This document shows, in pieces, positions 20,710-30,634 of a stretch of DNA of 64,000 bases; within the stretch, counting starts at the first letter, position 1; every line of letters begins with the position of its first letter. Position numbers and translations under genes: made by a program. Under the pieces are notes generated by a model. That model had not been told where the DNA came from. It saw only the letters and a program-made list of their open reading frames with translations, and ran no database searches. The DNA comes from Chromohalobacter canadensis (GTDB taxonomy: Bacteria > Pseudomonadota > Gammaproteobacteria > Pseudomonadales > Halomonadaceae): positions 124,001 through 188,000 of the forward strand of contig NZ_JAJQJH010000004.1 in NCBI RefSeq assembly GCF_029544075.1, in the 5' to 3' direction.

Positions 20710-21064
20710 GGATGACTCCTGAATCGGGTTAGGCCTCCATACACCCCATGGATCCGACCACGACGACACAAATGTCGCCCCGGCACCCGGGACCATGTGA
20801 CGGTGCATGTGTGTTTTCAAGGCGTTATCATTTCACCTACTAGCCTCACCGCACCAATGTCTCGGCCGAGCCGAACGCGCTAGGCGGCGATTGCAGTAAG
20901 GCGCGCGGCTTTATACCATAGATCGATTCCAAGATGAAGTCGCTCCCGGTTGCCGCGCTTGGTGACTGCGCGCATGTGCTGCGTCTCGCGCCAGCCTGGG
21001 CGCCGAGACTATAGGCCAGGAGCCACCCCGACGCCAGACCCGAACCCTCCGAATTCGAGATCGC
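20710..21064. promoter_or_regulatory. Divergent intergenic region between rpsB and map
   Basis: This 355-base gap separates the divergent rpsB and map genes and must hold both promoters and the rpsB leader. On the plus strand TTGCAG (20891-20896) and TATACC (20912-20917) form a weak promoter-like pair with a short 15-base spacer. On the minus strand no convincing pair is seen, only a TGATAA box near 20825. Open frames crossing the gap have no family resemblance. No RNA gene is recognisable. Confidence 0.3.
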
Positions 21065-21856
21065 ATGAACATTCCTATCAAAACCGCCGACGAAATCGAA
21101 AAAATGCGCGAAGCCGGCCGCCAGGCCGCTTCGGTACTGGAAATGATCACGCCCCACGTGGTGGCCGGCGTGACCACCGGCGAGATCGACCGGCTGTGCC
21201 ACGAATACATCGTGGACGAGCTGGGCTCCACGCCCGCGCCGCTCAACTATCATGGCTTTCCTTACGCCACCTGCACCTCGATCAATCATGTCGTCTGCCA
21301 TGGCATGCCGGATTTCGCCAAGAAGCTCAAAAAGGGCGATATCATGAATCTGGACATCACGGTCAAGACCGCCGATGGCTATCACGGCGATTCCAGCATG
21401 ATGTTCGTGGTCGGCGACAGCATCCAGGGCGGCCGCCTGGCCCGCATTACCCAAGAATGCCTGTACAAGAGCATCGCCCAGGTGCGCCCTGGCGTACATC
21501 TCTCCGAACTGGCGCGCACGATCCAGCAGCATGCCGAAAGCAACGGCTATTCGGTGGTGCGCGATTTCTGCGGCCACGGCATCGGCGCCGGCTTCCACGA
21601 AGACCCGCAGTTCTTGCATTACGACGGTTACGAACCCAATGCCGATATCGCGCTGGCCGAAGGCATGTGCTTTACCATCGAGCCCATGATCAACGTCGGC
21701 GACTATCGCACCAAGGTACTGCGCGACGGCTGGACGGCAGTGACCAAGGACAAAAGCCTATCGGCCCAGTGGGAACACACGCTGCTGGTCACCGCGACCG
21801 GCGTCGAGGTACTCACCGCGCGCAGTGACGAGGACCTCAGCTTCCTCGAGGCGTAA
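21065..21856 (+). CDS. map: methionine aminopeptidase type I
   Basis: Removes the initiator methionine from nascent proteins with a dinuclear metal centre. The 263-residue protein has the pita-bread fold ligands in MNLDITVKTADGYHGDSSMMF (two Asp), CGHGIGAGFHEDP (His) and EGMCFTIEPMI (Glu), with a last Glu in QWEHTLLV. It heads a plus-strand run with glnD and diverges from rpsB, the usual gammaproteobacterial arrangement. Confidence 0.97.
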   Translation: MNIPIKTADEIEKMREAGRQAASVLEMITPHVVAGVTTGEIDRLCHEYIVDELGSTPAPLNYHGFPYATCTSINHVVCHGMPDFAKKLKKGDIMNLDITVKTADGYHGDSSMMFVVGDSIQGGRLARITQECLYKSIAQVRPGVHLSELARTIQQHAESNGYSVVRDFCGHGIGAGFHEDPQFLHYDGYEPNADIALAEGMCFTIEPMINVGDYRTKVLRDGWTAVTKDKSLSAQWEHTLLVTATGVEVLTARSDEDLSFLEA

Positions 21857-21911
21857 GTGCCACCGTTCAACCGGTCACCCGACGTAACGCGCGAACAGGA
21901 GTGCCACGCGA

Positions 21912-24587
21912 ATGCTGCTTCATCACTATCGCTTCGTGCCCGACGAGACGCTGTTCGATGCGTCCGCCTTCCGCGAAGCGCTAGCCGCCAGTCGCACGCC
22001 GATCGTCGTGTTCAAGGACGCGCTACGCGAGTTGCAAGCGCGCCTGGACGCACGCTTTCATGCCGGCAGCGACATTCGCGACCTGGTCCATGGCCGTGCC
22101 TGGTGCCTGGACCAGCTGCTGGGCATCGCCTGGGAGCGCTATGACTGGCCCGACGATGGCATCGCCCTGCTTGCCGTCGGCGGTTATGGTCGCGGCGAGC
22201 TGCACCCGCATTCCGACATCGACTTGTTGCTGCTGCTCGAACACGATGACGATACCCCCTACCGCGAGGGGTTGACCGGTTTCATCACCTTCTTGTGGGA
22301 CATCGGCCTGGAAATCGGCCATAGCGTGCGCTCACTGGCCGATTGCGAGCGCGAGGCGCGTGCGGACCTCACGGTCATCACCAACCTACTGGAATCACGC
22401 ACGCTCGCCGGCCCCGAGCACCTACGCGAAACGATGCGCGGGCGCCTCTCCAACGAAGCGATGTGGCCAAGCGATGCTTTCTTCGAGGCCAAGTGGCAGG
22501 AGCAGATCGCCCGACACTACCGCTACAACAACTCCGAGTACCACCTCGAGCCCAACATCAAGAGCTCGCCAGGTGGGCTACGCGACATCCAGATGATCGG
22601 CTGGGTGGCCAAGCGCCACTTCGGTGAGTTGCGCTACGAGGACGTCGTCGCCCAGGGCTTCATGAACGACGCCGAGTTGCGCATTCTCAGCCAGGGCCAG
22701 TCCTTCTTGTGGCAGGTGCGCTATGCGCTGCACATGCTCAACGGCCGGGCCGAAGACCGCCTGTTGTTCGACCATCAGCGCGCCATCGCCGAGCTGTTCG
22801 GCTATCGAAACACGCCAGAGCGTCTCGCCGTCGAACAATTCATGAAGCGCTACTACCGCCATGTCACCGCACTGGCGGGACTCAATGACATGCTGCTTCA
22901 GCATTTCGACGAGGTCATCCTGCGCGCCCACGAGACGCCGGATATCACCCCCCTCAACGCGCGCTTCGAGATTCGCGGCGGCTATATCCAGGTGCGACAC
23001 GCCAACGTATTTCGCCACCGCCCCGGCGCCTTGCTCGAGCTCTTCTTGTTGATGGCTCAGCATCCCGAGATCGAGGGTGTACGTGCCGAGACCATTCGTC
23101 TGATCCGCGATCATCGCCACTTGATTGACGAGAGCTTTCGCGACGACCTGCGCCACCAGAGCCTATTCATGGAACTGCTGCGTAGCGGAGGCAACATTCC
23201 GCGCCAACTGCGGCGCATGAACCGTTACGGCATCCTCGGCAAGTACCTGCCCGAGTTCGGTCAGGCCGTGGGACTGATGCAGCACGACCTGTTCCACCTC
23301 TATACCGTCGACGCCCACACATTGCGCCTGCTGAAGTTCGTGCAACGCTTCCGCGAACCCGAAGGTCACGAGGACTTCCCCGTCGCCGCGACCCTGGTGC
23401 ATCAATTACCCAAGCTCGAACTGCTATGGATCGCCGGGCTCTATCACGATATCGGCAAGGGGCGCGGTGGCGATCATTCCCAACTCGGGGCCATCGATGC
23501 CACCGCCTTCTGTGAGCGTCATGGCCTCTCGGCGCGCGATACGCGCCTCGTAGCTTGGCTGGTCGAACATCACCTGCTGATGTCCAAGACCGCCCAGAAA
23601 CGCGATATTTCCGACCCCGACGTCATTCATGAATTCGCGTTGGCGATGCGTGACGAGGTCCACCTCGATTACCTATACGTGCTCACCGTGGCCGACATCA
23701 CCGCCACCAATCCTTCGTTGTGGAACGGCTGGCGCGCCGCCTTGCTGCGTCAGTTGCATACCGAAACCAAGCGCGCCCTACGGCGTGGCCTCGACCATGC
23801 CATCGACCGCGACGAATGGGCCCGTGAGTCACGCGAAGAAGCCCGTGGCCTGCTCGGCACGGTGGGCATCGATACCGCCAGCGCAGACGCCTTGTGGGCG
23901 TCTTTCGGCGACGATTATTTCCTGCAGTACGCGCCCAGCGAGATCATCTGGCAGACTCAAGGAATCCTCGAGCACCAGCCCTCGGAGCTGCCGCTGATCC
24001 TCGCCAACGCGCCCACCGAGGACATGGCCGAGGGCGGCACCAAGGTGTTCATCCATACCCGCTCGGTCAACGACCTGTTCGCTGCCACCGCCGCCGCCAT
24101 GGAGCAGCTAGGACTGTCGATCCATGACGCGCGCATCGCCACGTCAAGCAATGACTGGACGCTCAACACCTTCATCGTGCTCGACGACGAAGGCGAACCG
24201 ATTCGCGACCCGCAGCGCCTCGAGGAAATCCGCCACCATCTGGTGGAAGAGCTCGACGACCCGGCCGACTATCCGCGTATCGTCACACGCCACACCTCGC
24301 GCCAGCTCAAGCACTTCAAGGTACCCACCCGGGTAACGATCGAACAAGACGAAGCCAACGCCCGTACCATCGTCGAGCTCATTGCCCCCGACCGCCCTGG
24401 CCTGCTGGCCCGCGTGGGACGTATCTTCATGGAGCAGAACATCGCCCTCTCGGCAGCCAAGATCGCCACCCTGGGCGAACGCGTCGAGGACGTATTCTTC
24501 ATCACCGATAAAACTGGCGAGCCACTCACCGACCCCGAGCGCCAGTCGCAGCTACGCGAAAGTCTGTGCGAGACGCTCGACGTCTGA
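21912..24587 (+). CDS. glnD: [protein-PII] uridylyltransferase / uridylyl-removing enzyme
   Basis: Glutamine sensor that uridylylates and deuridylylates PII proteins to control nitrogen assimilation. The 891-residue protein has the nucleotidyltransferase motif GGYGRGELHPHSDIDLLLLL near residue 95. Next are the GlnD PII-UTase region, an HD domain with LYHDIGKGRGGDHS near residue 515, and two C-terminal ACT domains (about 700-780 and 815-890) that bind glutamine. Length and domain order are standard. It follows map by 55 bases. Confidence 0.97.
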   Translation: MLLHHYRFVPDETLFDASAFREALAASRTPIVVFKDALRELQARLDARFHAGSDIRDLVHGRAWCLDQLLGIAWERYDWPDDGIALLAVGGYGRGELHPHSDIDLLLLLEHDDDTPYREGLTGFITFLWDIGLEIGHSVRSLADCEREARADLTVITNLLESRTLAGPEHLRETMRGRLSNEAMWPSDAFFEAKWQEQIARHYRYNNSEYHLEPNIKSSPGGLRDIQMIGWVAKRHFGELRYEDVVAQGFMNDAELRILSQGQSFLWQVRYALHMLNGRAEDRLLFDHQRAIAELFGYRNTPERLAVEQFMKRYYRHVTALAGLNDMLLQHFDEVILRAHETPDITPLNARFEIRGGYIQVRHANVFRHRPGALLELFLLMAQHPEIEGVRAETIRLIRDHRHLIDESFRDDLRHQSLFMELLRSGGNIPRQLRRMNRYGILGKYLPEFGQAVGLMQHDLFHLYTVDAHTLRLLKFVQRFREPEGHEDFPVAATLVHQLPKLELLWIAGLYHDIGKGRGGDHSQLGAIDATAFCERHGLSARDTRLVAWLVEHHLLMSKTAQKRDISDPDVIHEFALAMRDEVHLDYLYVLTVADITATNPSLWNGWRAALLRQLHTETKRALRRGLDHAIDRDEWARESREEARGLLGTVGIDTASADALWASFGDDYFLQYAPSEIIWQTQGILEHQPSELPLILANAPTEDMAEGGTKVFIHTRSVNDLFAATAAAMEQLGLSIHDARIATSSNDWTLNTFIVLDDEGEPIRDPQRLEEIRHHLVEELDDPADYPRIVTRHTSRQLKHFKVPTRVTIEQDEANARTIVELIAPDRPGLLARVGRIFMEQNIALSAAKIATLGERVEDVFFITDKTGEPLTDPERQSQLRESLCETLDV

Positions 24588-24598
24588 ACCAGCCTCAT

Positions 24599-24627
24599 TT
24601 GAGGCCCTTGGCCGGCTTGCCTATAAT
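24599..24627 (+). promoter_or_regulatory. Sigma70 promoter for the dap gene run
   Basis: TTGAGG (-35, 24599-24604) and a perfect TATAAT (-10, 24622-24627) are separated by 17 bases. They lie just after the glnD stop and 77 bases before dapC. It should drive dapC and the genes behind it. Confidence 0.65.
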
Positions 24628-24703
24628 CGGGCCCTCCCGATGGCGCCGCGCGCCTTCATAATAACGCCATGTCCGCGACGCCGGACTCGCTGCTGGATTA
24701 CCG

Positions 24704-25903
24704 ATGAATCCCGATCTCGACGCCCTCAAGCCGTATCCCTTCGAGAAGCTTGCCGCCCTCAAGGCCGAGGTAACGCCGCCCGCGCTATCGCCCATCGCGC
24801 TGTCCATCGGCGAGCCGCGTCATGCGCCGCCGGCGGCCGTGCTCGAGGCACTGCGTCGCTTTGAGGGCGAGGTCGCGCGCTATCCGGCCACGGCGGGGCT
24901 GCCCGAATTGCGCGACGCCATCGCCCGGTGGGCGACGCAACGTTACGCGCTGACACCCGGCTCGCTCGACCCCGAGCGCCACGTGCTGCCGGTCACCGGC
25001 ACCCGCGAGGCGATCTTCGCCTTCGTCCAAGCCACACTGGATCGCACGCGCCCCGCCAAGGTGGCGATGCCCAACCCGTTTTATCAGATCTACGAAGGCG
25101 CGACCTTATTGGCCGGCGGCGCGCCGCTGTATCTCGATTGCGCCCCAGAAAACGGCTGCCTGCCCGATCTCGACGTCGTACCCGCCGCTACCTGGCGCGA
25201 CGTGCAATTGGTCTTCGTCTGTTCACCGGGCAACCCCACCGGTGCCGTCACGCCGCTGGCCGAGTATCAAAAACTGATCGCCCTGGCCGACGAACACGAC
25301 TTCCTCATCGCCTCCGACGAATGCTATTCCGAGCTCTATCTCGACGAAAGTGCACCGCCGCCGGGGCTGCTCGAGGCCTGCCGCTCGCTGGGACGCGACG
25401 ACTACCGCCGCTGTCTGGTGTTTCATTCGCTGTCCAAGCGCTCCAACCTGCCTGGGTTGCGTTCGGGCTTCGTGGCTGGCGATGCCGAGTTGATCGACCC
25501 CTTCAAGCGCTATCGCACCTATCACGGCTGCGCGATGCCGCTGACCACCCAGCATGCCTCGATCGTCGCCTGGGAGGACGAAGCGCACGTGCAGGCCAAC
25601 CGCGATGCCTATCGCGAAAAATTCAGCGCGGTGGGAAAGATTCTGGCACCGGTGATGGATTTCCCCACGCCGCGCGCTAGCTTCTATCTGTGGCCGGCGG
25701 TGCCCGGCGGCAACGATGAAGCCTTCGCCCGCGACCTGTTTGCCGAGGAACACGTCACCGTGCTGCCTGGGCGCTACATGTCGCGTGACGGTGCCCACAG
25801 CAACCCCGGTGCGGGGCGCGTGCGCCTGGCGCTGGTCGCCGAGCTCGACGCCACCATCGAAGCGGCACAGCGCATCCGACGCTTCATCGAGCGCCGCGCC
25901 TGA
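24704..25903 (+). CDS. dapC: succinyldiaminopimelate transaminase
   Basis: PLP-dependent class I/II aminotransferase that makes N-succinyl-LL-2,6-diaminopimelate in the succinylase branch of lysine synthesis. The 399-residue protein starts MNPDLDALKPYPFEKLAAL, the signature of the DapC family. It contains the PLP-binding FHSLSKRSNLPGLRSGF motif with the Schiff-base lysine and a C-terminal arginine motif (GRVRLALVAE). Context with dapD and dapE immediately downstream supports the specific call over a generic transaminase. Confidence 0.93.
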   Translation: MNPDLDALKPYPFEKLAALKAEVTPPALSPIALSIGEPRHAPPAAVLEALRRFEGEVARYPATAGLPELRDAIARWATQRYALTPGSLDPERHVLPVTGTREAIFAFVQATLDRTRPAKVAMPNPFYQIYEGATLLAGGAPLYLDCAPENGCLPDLDVVPAATWRDVQLVFVCSPGNPTGAVTPLAEYQKLIALADEHDFLIASDECYSELYLDESAPPPGLLEACRSLGRDDYRRCLVFHSLSKRSNLPGLRSGFVAGDAELIDPFKRYRTYHGCAMPLTTQHASIVAWEDEAHVQANRDAYREKFSAVGKILAPVMDFPTPRASFYLWPAVPGGNDEAFARDLFAEEHVTVLPGRYMSRDGAHSNPGAGRVRLALVAELDATIEAAQRIRRFIERRA

Positions 25904-25943
25904 TCCATCGCGCCACACTACAACCACTCATGAGGAGGCCGTC

Positions 25944-26291
25944 ATGGTTACGCTCTACGGCATCAAGACCTGCGACACCTGCCGCAAGGCACGCCGCACA
26001 CTCGACGACCTGGGCATCGCGTATCGTTATCATGACCTGCGCGAGGACGGCCTCGACGCCGCGCGCCTCGATGCTTTCCTGGCCCGCAGCGACTGGAGCA
26101 CGCTCCTCAACACGCGCAGCACCACCTGGCGCGGATTGGACGACGCTGACAAGCGCGATCTTGACGCCGATCGGGCCCGCGCGTTGTTGCTGGCGCATCC
26201 GACGCTGCTCAAGCGCCCCGTGCTGGAAACGCCGGATCATTTCCTGGTGGGCTTCAAGGCCGACGCCTATCGCGCTCTTCAGGCGGCCTAA
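25944..26291 (+). CDS. ArsC/Spx-family reductase-like protein (YffB type)
   Basis: Small thioredoxin-fold protein of the ArsC/Spx superfamily. The 115-residue product has a C10-x-x-C13 pair (GIKTCDTCRK). The family-typical segments WSTLLNTRSTTWRGLD and LLKRPVLETPDHFLVGFK follow, as in YffB and Spx/MgsR-like proteins. A GAGGAGGCC ribosome-binding site fixes the start at 25944; the longer open frame runs into dapC. It sits between dapC and dapD, a placement seen for YffB near dapE in other proteobacteria. True substrate unknown; arsenate reduction is not implied because no other ars gene is present. Confidence 0.85.
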   Translation: MVTLYGIKTCDTCRKARRTLDDLGIAYRYHDLREDGLDAARLDAFLARSDWSTLLNTRSTTWRGLDDADKRDLDADRARALLLAHPTLLKRPVLETPDHFLVGFKADAYRALQAA

Positions 26292-26349
26292 CGCCTACCG
26301 GCATTACACGTATCACTGACCTTTTTCATCAAACCTTCGAGGACTTCCC

Positions 26350-27375
26350 ATGCTGAGCTTCGCTCTCGGAATCGGCCACCAGAACACCCAAGGTGAGTGG
26401 TTGGACGTCTACTACCCGACGCCGCTGCTCAACCCCGATGACGCCATGGTCGCAGCGGCGCGCAAGGCGCTGAACGCGCCGGCAGGCAACGCCGTGGTCA
26501 GCTTCTTGCCCGAGCACTGCCAGGCGCTCGCCGAGGCACTGCATCAGGCCGGCGGTACCGAACAAGCCGAATTGGCCGACGCCTTCGCCGCTGGCCAGCG
26601 GCCGCTCGTCGCCGTCTTCCTCGACGAAGATAATGCGCCGGCCAGCGTGCCCGAGGTCTACCTCAAGCTGCACCTACTCTCGCATCGGCTGGTCAAGCCT
26701 CACGGCATCAAGCTCGACGGCATGTTCGGCCTGCTCAAGAACATCGCCTGGACCAACGAGGGTCCCATCGATGTCGACGAAATTGGCGCACGGCGCCTCA
26801 AGGCGCGCCTCGAAGGCCGCCCGCTCACGGTCGACTGCGTCGACAAGTTCCCCAAGATGGCCGATTACGTAGTGCCCAAAGGCGTGCGCATCGGTGACAC
26901 CGCTCGCGTGCGCCTGGGCGCTTACCTCGGCGAGGGCACTACGGTCATGCATGAAGGCTTCTGCAACTTCAATGCCGGCACCGAAGGCCCGGGCATGGTC
27001 GAGGGACGTATTTCCGCCGGTGTGGTGATCGGCAAGGATTCGGATCTCGGCGGTGGCTGCTCGACCATGGGCACCCTCTCGGGCGGCGGCAACATCATCA
27101 TCTCCATCGGTGAGGGTTGCCTGATCGGCGCCAACGCCGGCATCGGCATCCCGCTGGGCGACCGCTGCACGGTGGAGGCCGGTCTTTACGTCACTGCCGG
27201 TGCCAAGATCGCCGTGCTCGACGATCAGGGCGAGCTGGTGCAGACCGTCAGCGGTCGAGATCTGGCCAACCAGAGCGATCTGCTGCTGCGTCGCAACTCG
27301 CAAAACGGCCGCATCGAGTGCCTGACCAACAAGAGTGCCGTGGCGCTCAACGAGGCACTGCATGCCCACAACTGA
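26350..27375 (+). CDS. dapD: tetrahydrodipicolinate N-succinyltransferase (long form)
   Basis: Succinylates tetrahydrodipicolinate, feeding dapC and dapE in lysine and peptidoglycan precursor synthesis. The 341-residue protein is the longer DapD type found in pseudomonads and relatives. It has an N-terminal alpha/beta domain and a left-handed beta-helix of hexapeptide repeats from about residue 175. Key stretches are [16 protein letters not shown] and [16 protein letters not shown]. Its 3' end overlaps the start of dapE by 14 bases. Confidence 0.95.
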   Translation: MLSFALGIGHQNTQGEWLDVYYPTPLLNPDDAMVAAARKALNAPAGNAVVSFLPEHCQALAEALHQAGGTEQAELADAFAAGQRPLVAVFLDEDNAPASVPEVYLKLHLLSHRLVKPHGIKLDGMFGLLKNIAWTNEGPIDVDEIGARRLKARLEGRPLTVDCVDKFPKMADYVVPKGVRIGDTARVRLGAYLGEGTTVMHEGFCNFNAGTEGPGMVEGRISAGVVIGKDSDLGGGCSTMGTLSGGGNIIISIGEGCLIGANAGIGIPLGDRCTVEAGLYVTAGAKIAVLDDQGELVQTVSGRDLANQSDLLLRRNSQNGRIECLTNKSAVALNEALHAHN

Positions 27376-28519
27376 TCGCACCACGCCAGCTTCGCCGACC
27401 CTGGCGCTGGCCTTCGAGTTGCTGCGTCGTCGTTCGGTGACCCCGGACGACGCCGGTTGCCAGGCGCTGATGATCGCGCGTCTGGAGCAGCTGGGATTTC
27501 ATGTCGAACGCTTGCGTATCGGCGAGGTCGACAACTTCTGGGCCACCCGCGGCGATAGCGGCCCCATGCTGATGTTCGCCGGGCATACCGATGTAGTACC
27601 CACCGGCCCCGAAAGCGACTGGGAATATCCGCCCTTCGAGCCGTGCATCGACGCCACAGGCATGCTTTGCGGACGTGGCGCGGCGGACATGAAAGGCAGC
27701 CTGGCGGCGATGATCACCGCCGTGGAAGCCTTCCTTGCCGCGCACCCGGCGCACCCCGGTCGCATCGGCTTTCTGATCACCGCCGACGAGGAAGGCCCCG
27801 CCGTTCACGGGACCCGAGCGGTGGTCGAGCACTTGCGTGAACGCGGCATCGCCCCGGATTACTGCATCGTCGGCGAACCCTCGTCCAGCGAACGCGTGGG
27901 CGATACCTTAAAGAATGGGCGCCGCGGTTCGCTGGGTGGCGTGCTGCGCGTCAAGGGCGTCCAGGGCCATGTCGCCTACCCGCATCTGGCACGCAATCCC
28001 GTGCACGAGGCGATCCCGGCATTAGCCGCGCTGGCCGCCGAGCATTGGGATACCGGCAACGACTTCTTCCCCGCGACCAGCTTCCAGATATCCAACCTCC
28101 AGGCCGGTACAGGGGCGACCAACGTGATTCCCGGTCAACTGGAAGTGGTCTTCAATTTCCGCTTCTCCACGGAGGTCACCGCCGAGGCGTTGAAGACGCG
28201 CACCGCCGAGATCCTGGATGATTTTGCGCTCGACTACACGCTCGACTGGACGCTCAACGGTGACCCCTTCCTCACCACCGGGGGCGCCCTGGTCGATGCC
28301 ACCGTGGCCAGCGTGGAAGACATGCTCGGCTATCGGCCGCAGCTGTCGACCGGCGGTGGCACCTCGGATGGCCGATTCGTCGCCACGCTGGGCGCGCAAG
28401 TCATCGAGCTGGGCCCGACCAACGCCACGATACACAAGGTCGACGAACGCATACGCGCCGCCGACCTGGAGACGCTAAGCCGTCTCTATACGACCATCAT
28501 GCAACGCTTGCTTACCTGA
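27362..28519 (+). CDS. dapE: succinyl-diaminopimelate desuccinylase
   Basis: Zinc-dependent M20 hydrolase releasing LL-diaminopimelate and succinate. The 385-residue protein has the metal ligands in [25 protein letters not shown] and [13 protein letters not shown]. The dimerisation domain sits in the middle and the last ligand is in [15 protein letters not shown]. The start at 27362 lies inside the end of dapD and follows GAGG; it gives the family N-terminus [18 protein letters not shown]. Completes dapC-dapD-dapE. Confidence 0.96.
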   Translation: MPTTDRTTPASPTLALAFELLRRRSVTPDDAGCQALMIARLEQLGFHVERLRIGEVDNFWATRGDSGPMLMFAGHTDVVPTGPESDWEYPPFEPCIDATGMLCGRGAADMKGSLAAMITAVEAFLAAHPAHPGRIGFLITADEEGPAVHGTRAVVEHLRERGIAPDYCIVGEPSSSERVGDTLKNGRRGSLGGVLRVKGVQGHVAYPHLARNPVHEAIPALAALAAEHWDTGNDFFPATSFQISNLQAGTGATNVIPGQLEVVFNFRFSTEVTAEALKTRTAEILDDFALDYTLDWTLNGDPFLTTGGALVDATVASVEDMLGYRPQLSTGGGTSDGRFVATLGAQVIELGPTNATIHKVDERIRAADLETLSRLYTTIMQRLLT

Positions 28520-28527
28520 GGTCCGCC

Positions 28528-28917
28528 GTGGAGCGCTACCCCGACATCGAGATCTACCTGGCCGACGCCGACATCGAGACCGTGCAACGCTGGCTCGCCG
28601 GGCACTTCGACGAACCGCCCACGCTGGTCAAGCGCGGCAAGGCCCAATGGCAGGCACGAGCACGCCATGCCGACAGCGAGGTGCCAATCCTGTTGGTGAC
28701 CCAGGCCGCCGATGGTTTCGCCAGTCTGTGGTTCGACAGTCCGCATACCCCCTGGCCGCGCGATGTGGACTGCGCACGTGATGCCGCGCGGGCACTTGGC
28801 TGCGAGGTACGTTGCTCGTTGGGTGGTTGGCAGCCCGGCGACGAGCCGGACCGCTTCTGGCGCGTCCGCGCGGACGGCGAGGAAGGCGCTATCGACTGGC
28901 CAGACTCGGGACAATAG
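28528..28917 (+). CDS. Conserved small protein of unknown function after dapE
   Basis: A 129-residue protein with a GTG start eight bases after dapE and a CTGAGG ribosome-binding site. It is acidic, soluble, without signal peptide or membrane segment, and has many Trp and Arg residues (IETVQRWLAGHF, SLWFDSPHTPWPRD). I recognise no domain. Codon use matches its neighbours and the tight spacing suggests cotranscription with dapE, so it is probably a real gene. Function unknown. Confidence 0.75.
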   Translation: MERYPDIEIYLADADIETVQRWLAGHFDEPPTLVKRGKAQWQARARHADSEVPILLVTQAADGFASLWFDSPHTPWPRDVDCARDAARALGCEVRCSLGGWQPGDEPDRFWRVRADGEEGAIDWPDSGQ

Positions 28918-28976
28918 ACGACGCTGCACGTTGCCCGCTTCGTGCCCCAGCACATACCCGACAAGGACGCTCTTTC

Positions 28977-29912
28977 ATGGCGGAATCCAAACCGGTCATC
29001 TATGCCGCCATGGGCGGTAACCTGCTGATCGCGATCACCAAGTTCGTGGCGGCCGCATTCACCGGTAGTTCGGCAATGCTCTCCGAGGGCATTCACTCGG
29101 TGGTCGACACCGGCAATCAGGTGCTTTTGCTGCTCGGCATGAAACGTGCCAGCCGCCCGCCCAGCGAACAGTTCCCCTTCGGCCATGGCAAGGAGGTCTA
29201 CTTCTGGAGCTTCGTGGTCGCCATCCTGATCTTCGCCGTGGGTGCGGGCGTATCGATCTACGAAGGGATCCAGCACATTCTGCATCCCGAGCCGATGACG
29301 TCGCCCCTGGTCAATTATATCGTGCTGGGACTGGGCATTCTTTTCGAAGGCGCCTCATGGGCCTTCGCACTGAATGCATTCCGCAAGACCAAGGGCAAGT
29401 GGAGCTATGTGCAGGCCGTGCGGCGTGGCAAGGACCCTTCGATGTTCGTGGTGGTGTTCGAGGATTCCGCCGCGCTACTTGGCTTGATCGTCGCCCTGGT
29501 GGGCATATGGTTGAGCCAAGCGACCGGCAATCCGATTTTCGACGGTATCGCCTCGGTAGTCATCGGCTTTGTCCTGGGCGGCACGGCGATCTGGCTGGCC
29601 GCCGAGACCAAGGGGCTTTTGATCGGCGAAAGCGCCAACCGTCACGTGGTCGAGGCCATTCGCCAGTTGGCCGGCCAAGCCGATGGCGTGGAAGCGGTCA
29701 ACGAAGTACTGACCATGCACATGGGGCCGGATTTCATCCTCGTTACCTTGAGCATCCGCTTTCAGCGGGGATTGCCCGCCGAACGCATCGAGCGTGCCAT
29801 TGCCGATCTGGACCGCGCGATCAAAGCCGAAGAAAGCATGGTCAAACGCGTGTTCGTCGAGGCAGAGGCGCGGGCCGATGTGGATGCCCCGCCGCCTAAT
29901 GACAGCACGTAG
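28977..29912 (+). CDS. cation diffusion facilitator family transporter
   Basis: Inner-membrane divalent-metal/proton antiporter of the CDF family. The 311-residue protein has about six membrane helices in the N-terminal 210 residues, with the family segment SSAMLSEGIHSVVDTGNQ (helix II ligands) and the FPFGHGKEVYFW loop. A cytoplasmic ferredoxin-like C-terminal domain carries VNEVLTMHMGPDFILV. The start at 28977 is the first ATG that gives a normal short N-terminus. Metal specificity cannot be read from the sequence. A terminator follows. Confidence 0.9.
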   Translation: MAESKPVIYAAMGGNLLIAITKFVAAAFTGSSAMLSEGIHSVVDTGNQVLLLLGMKRASRPPSEQFPFGHGKEVYFWSFVVAILIFAVGAGVSIYEGIQHILHPEPMTSPLVNYIVLGLGILFEGASWAFALNAFRKTKGKWSYVQAVRRGKDPSMFVVVFEDSAALLGLIVALVGIWLSQATGNPIFDGIASVVIGFVLGGTAIWLAAETKGLLIGESANRHVVEAIRQLAGQADGVEAVNEVLTMHMGPDFILVTLSIRFQRGLPAERIERAIADLDRAIKAEESMVKRVFVEAEARADVDAPPPNDST

Positions 29913-29924
29913 TCCCCCACGTGA

Positions 29925-29957
29925 AACGCCCCGTCCGATGCAACCGGACGGGGCGTT
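29925..29957. terminator. Bidirectional terminator hairpin between CDF transporter and cold-shock gene
   Basis: A perfect 13-bp inverted repeat (AACGCCCCGTCCG / CGGACGGGGCGTT) with a 7-base loop lies between the convergent transporter and cold-shock genes. T residues close the stem on both strands. Position and strength fit a shared terminator. Confidence 0.75.
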
Positions 29958-29984
29958 ATCATGCCTGCGTGGCAGGATCTGCGG

Positions 29985-30452
29985 TCAGGAAATCACGGTC
30001 ACATCATCGGCCTGCAGGCCACGTTCGTTCTCGATGACGTGGTAGCGGACCTTCTGACCTTCCGCGAGCGTGCGATGTCCCTTGCCACGGATGGCACGAA
30101 AATGCACGAACACGTCCTCGCCGCTATCGCGGGTGATGAAACCGTACCCTTTGTTGACATTGAACCACTTCACTTCGCCAATCTCGCGGTCGTCGTTCTC
30201 CAACTCGGCGAGATGCGCCAGCTGCCGCGACTGCGGGGCCAGGGCTTGCGTGCTCAGCGTTCCCAGCAACAGCAGCACGAACACGGCCAAGGCCGTGGCA
30301 CTATAGGCGATGGCGATGCCATCGGCCTCCAGCAGCAAGGAAAACTCCAGTACGCTGCCGGTCAGCGTCACGAACAGTGCGATCAACAGTGGAGAAGGAA
30401 TGGCCAACAGGACACTGATGAGACTACAACGTAGGAATATCTTACGATTCAT
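29985..30452 (-). CDS. Membrane-anchored cold-shock domain protein
   Basis: A 155-residue protein with two N-terminal hydrophobic segments (about 9-32 and 42-65) joined to a C-terminal cold-shock domain (about 88-155). The domain carries the RNA-binding motifs [15 protein letters not shown] and DVFVHFRAI. The linker ([15 protein letters not shown]) is short and charged. Cold-shock domains bind single-stranded RNA and DNA; the membrane segments would hold this one at the inner membrane, with the domain most likely cytoplasmic. A GAGG lies upstream of the chosen start at 30452. The frame continues 44 codons upstream without support. Convergent with the CDF gene. Confidence 0.85.
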   Translation of the reverse strand: MNRKIFLRCSLISVLLAIPSPLLIALFVTLTGSVLEFSLLLEADGIAIAYSATALAVFVLLLLGTLSTQALAPQSRQLAHLAELENDDREIGEVKWFNVNKGYGFITRDSGEDVFVHFRAIRGKGHRTLAEGQKVRYHVIENERGLQADDVTVIS

Positions 30453-30634
30453 GGACCTCGATATCTCTTGTTGTCCGATGGAAATGCTCCTTGGCGCCTG
30501 AGCGCGTAAAGAGCCGACATGAGTTGCGCAGTAACTACGCAACGTGATGAACACAACTTTTGAACACAATGCTTTTGAACGCATTGCATAAGGTGCCAGA
30601 AATGAACGGTGACACGCCGTCGAAGGATTCTAGC

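Noticed and set aside
25944-26291. Arsenate reductase as the function of the ArsC-like gene
   Set aside because: No ars genes are present, the protein has the YffB/Spx-like CxxC pair, and it sits inside the dap gene run.
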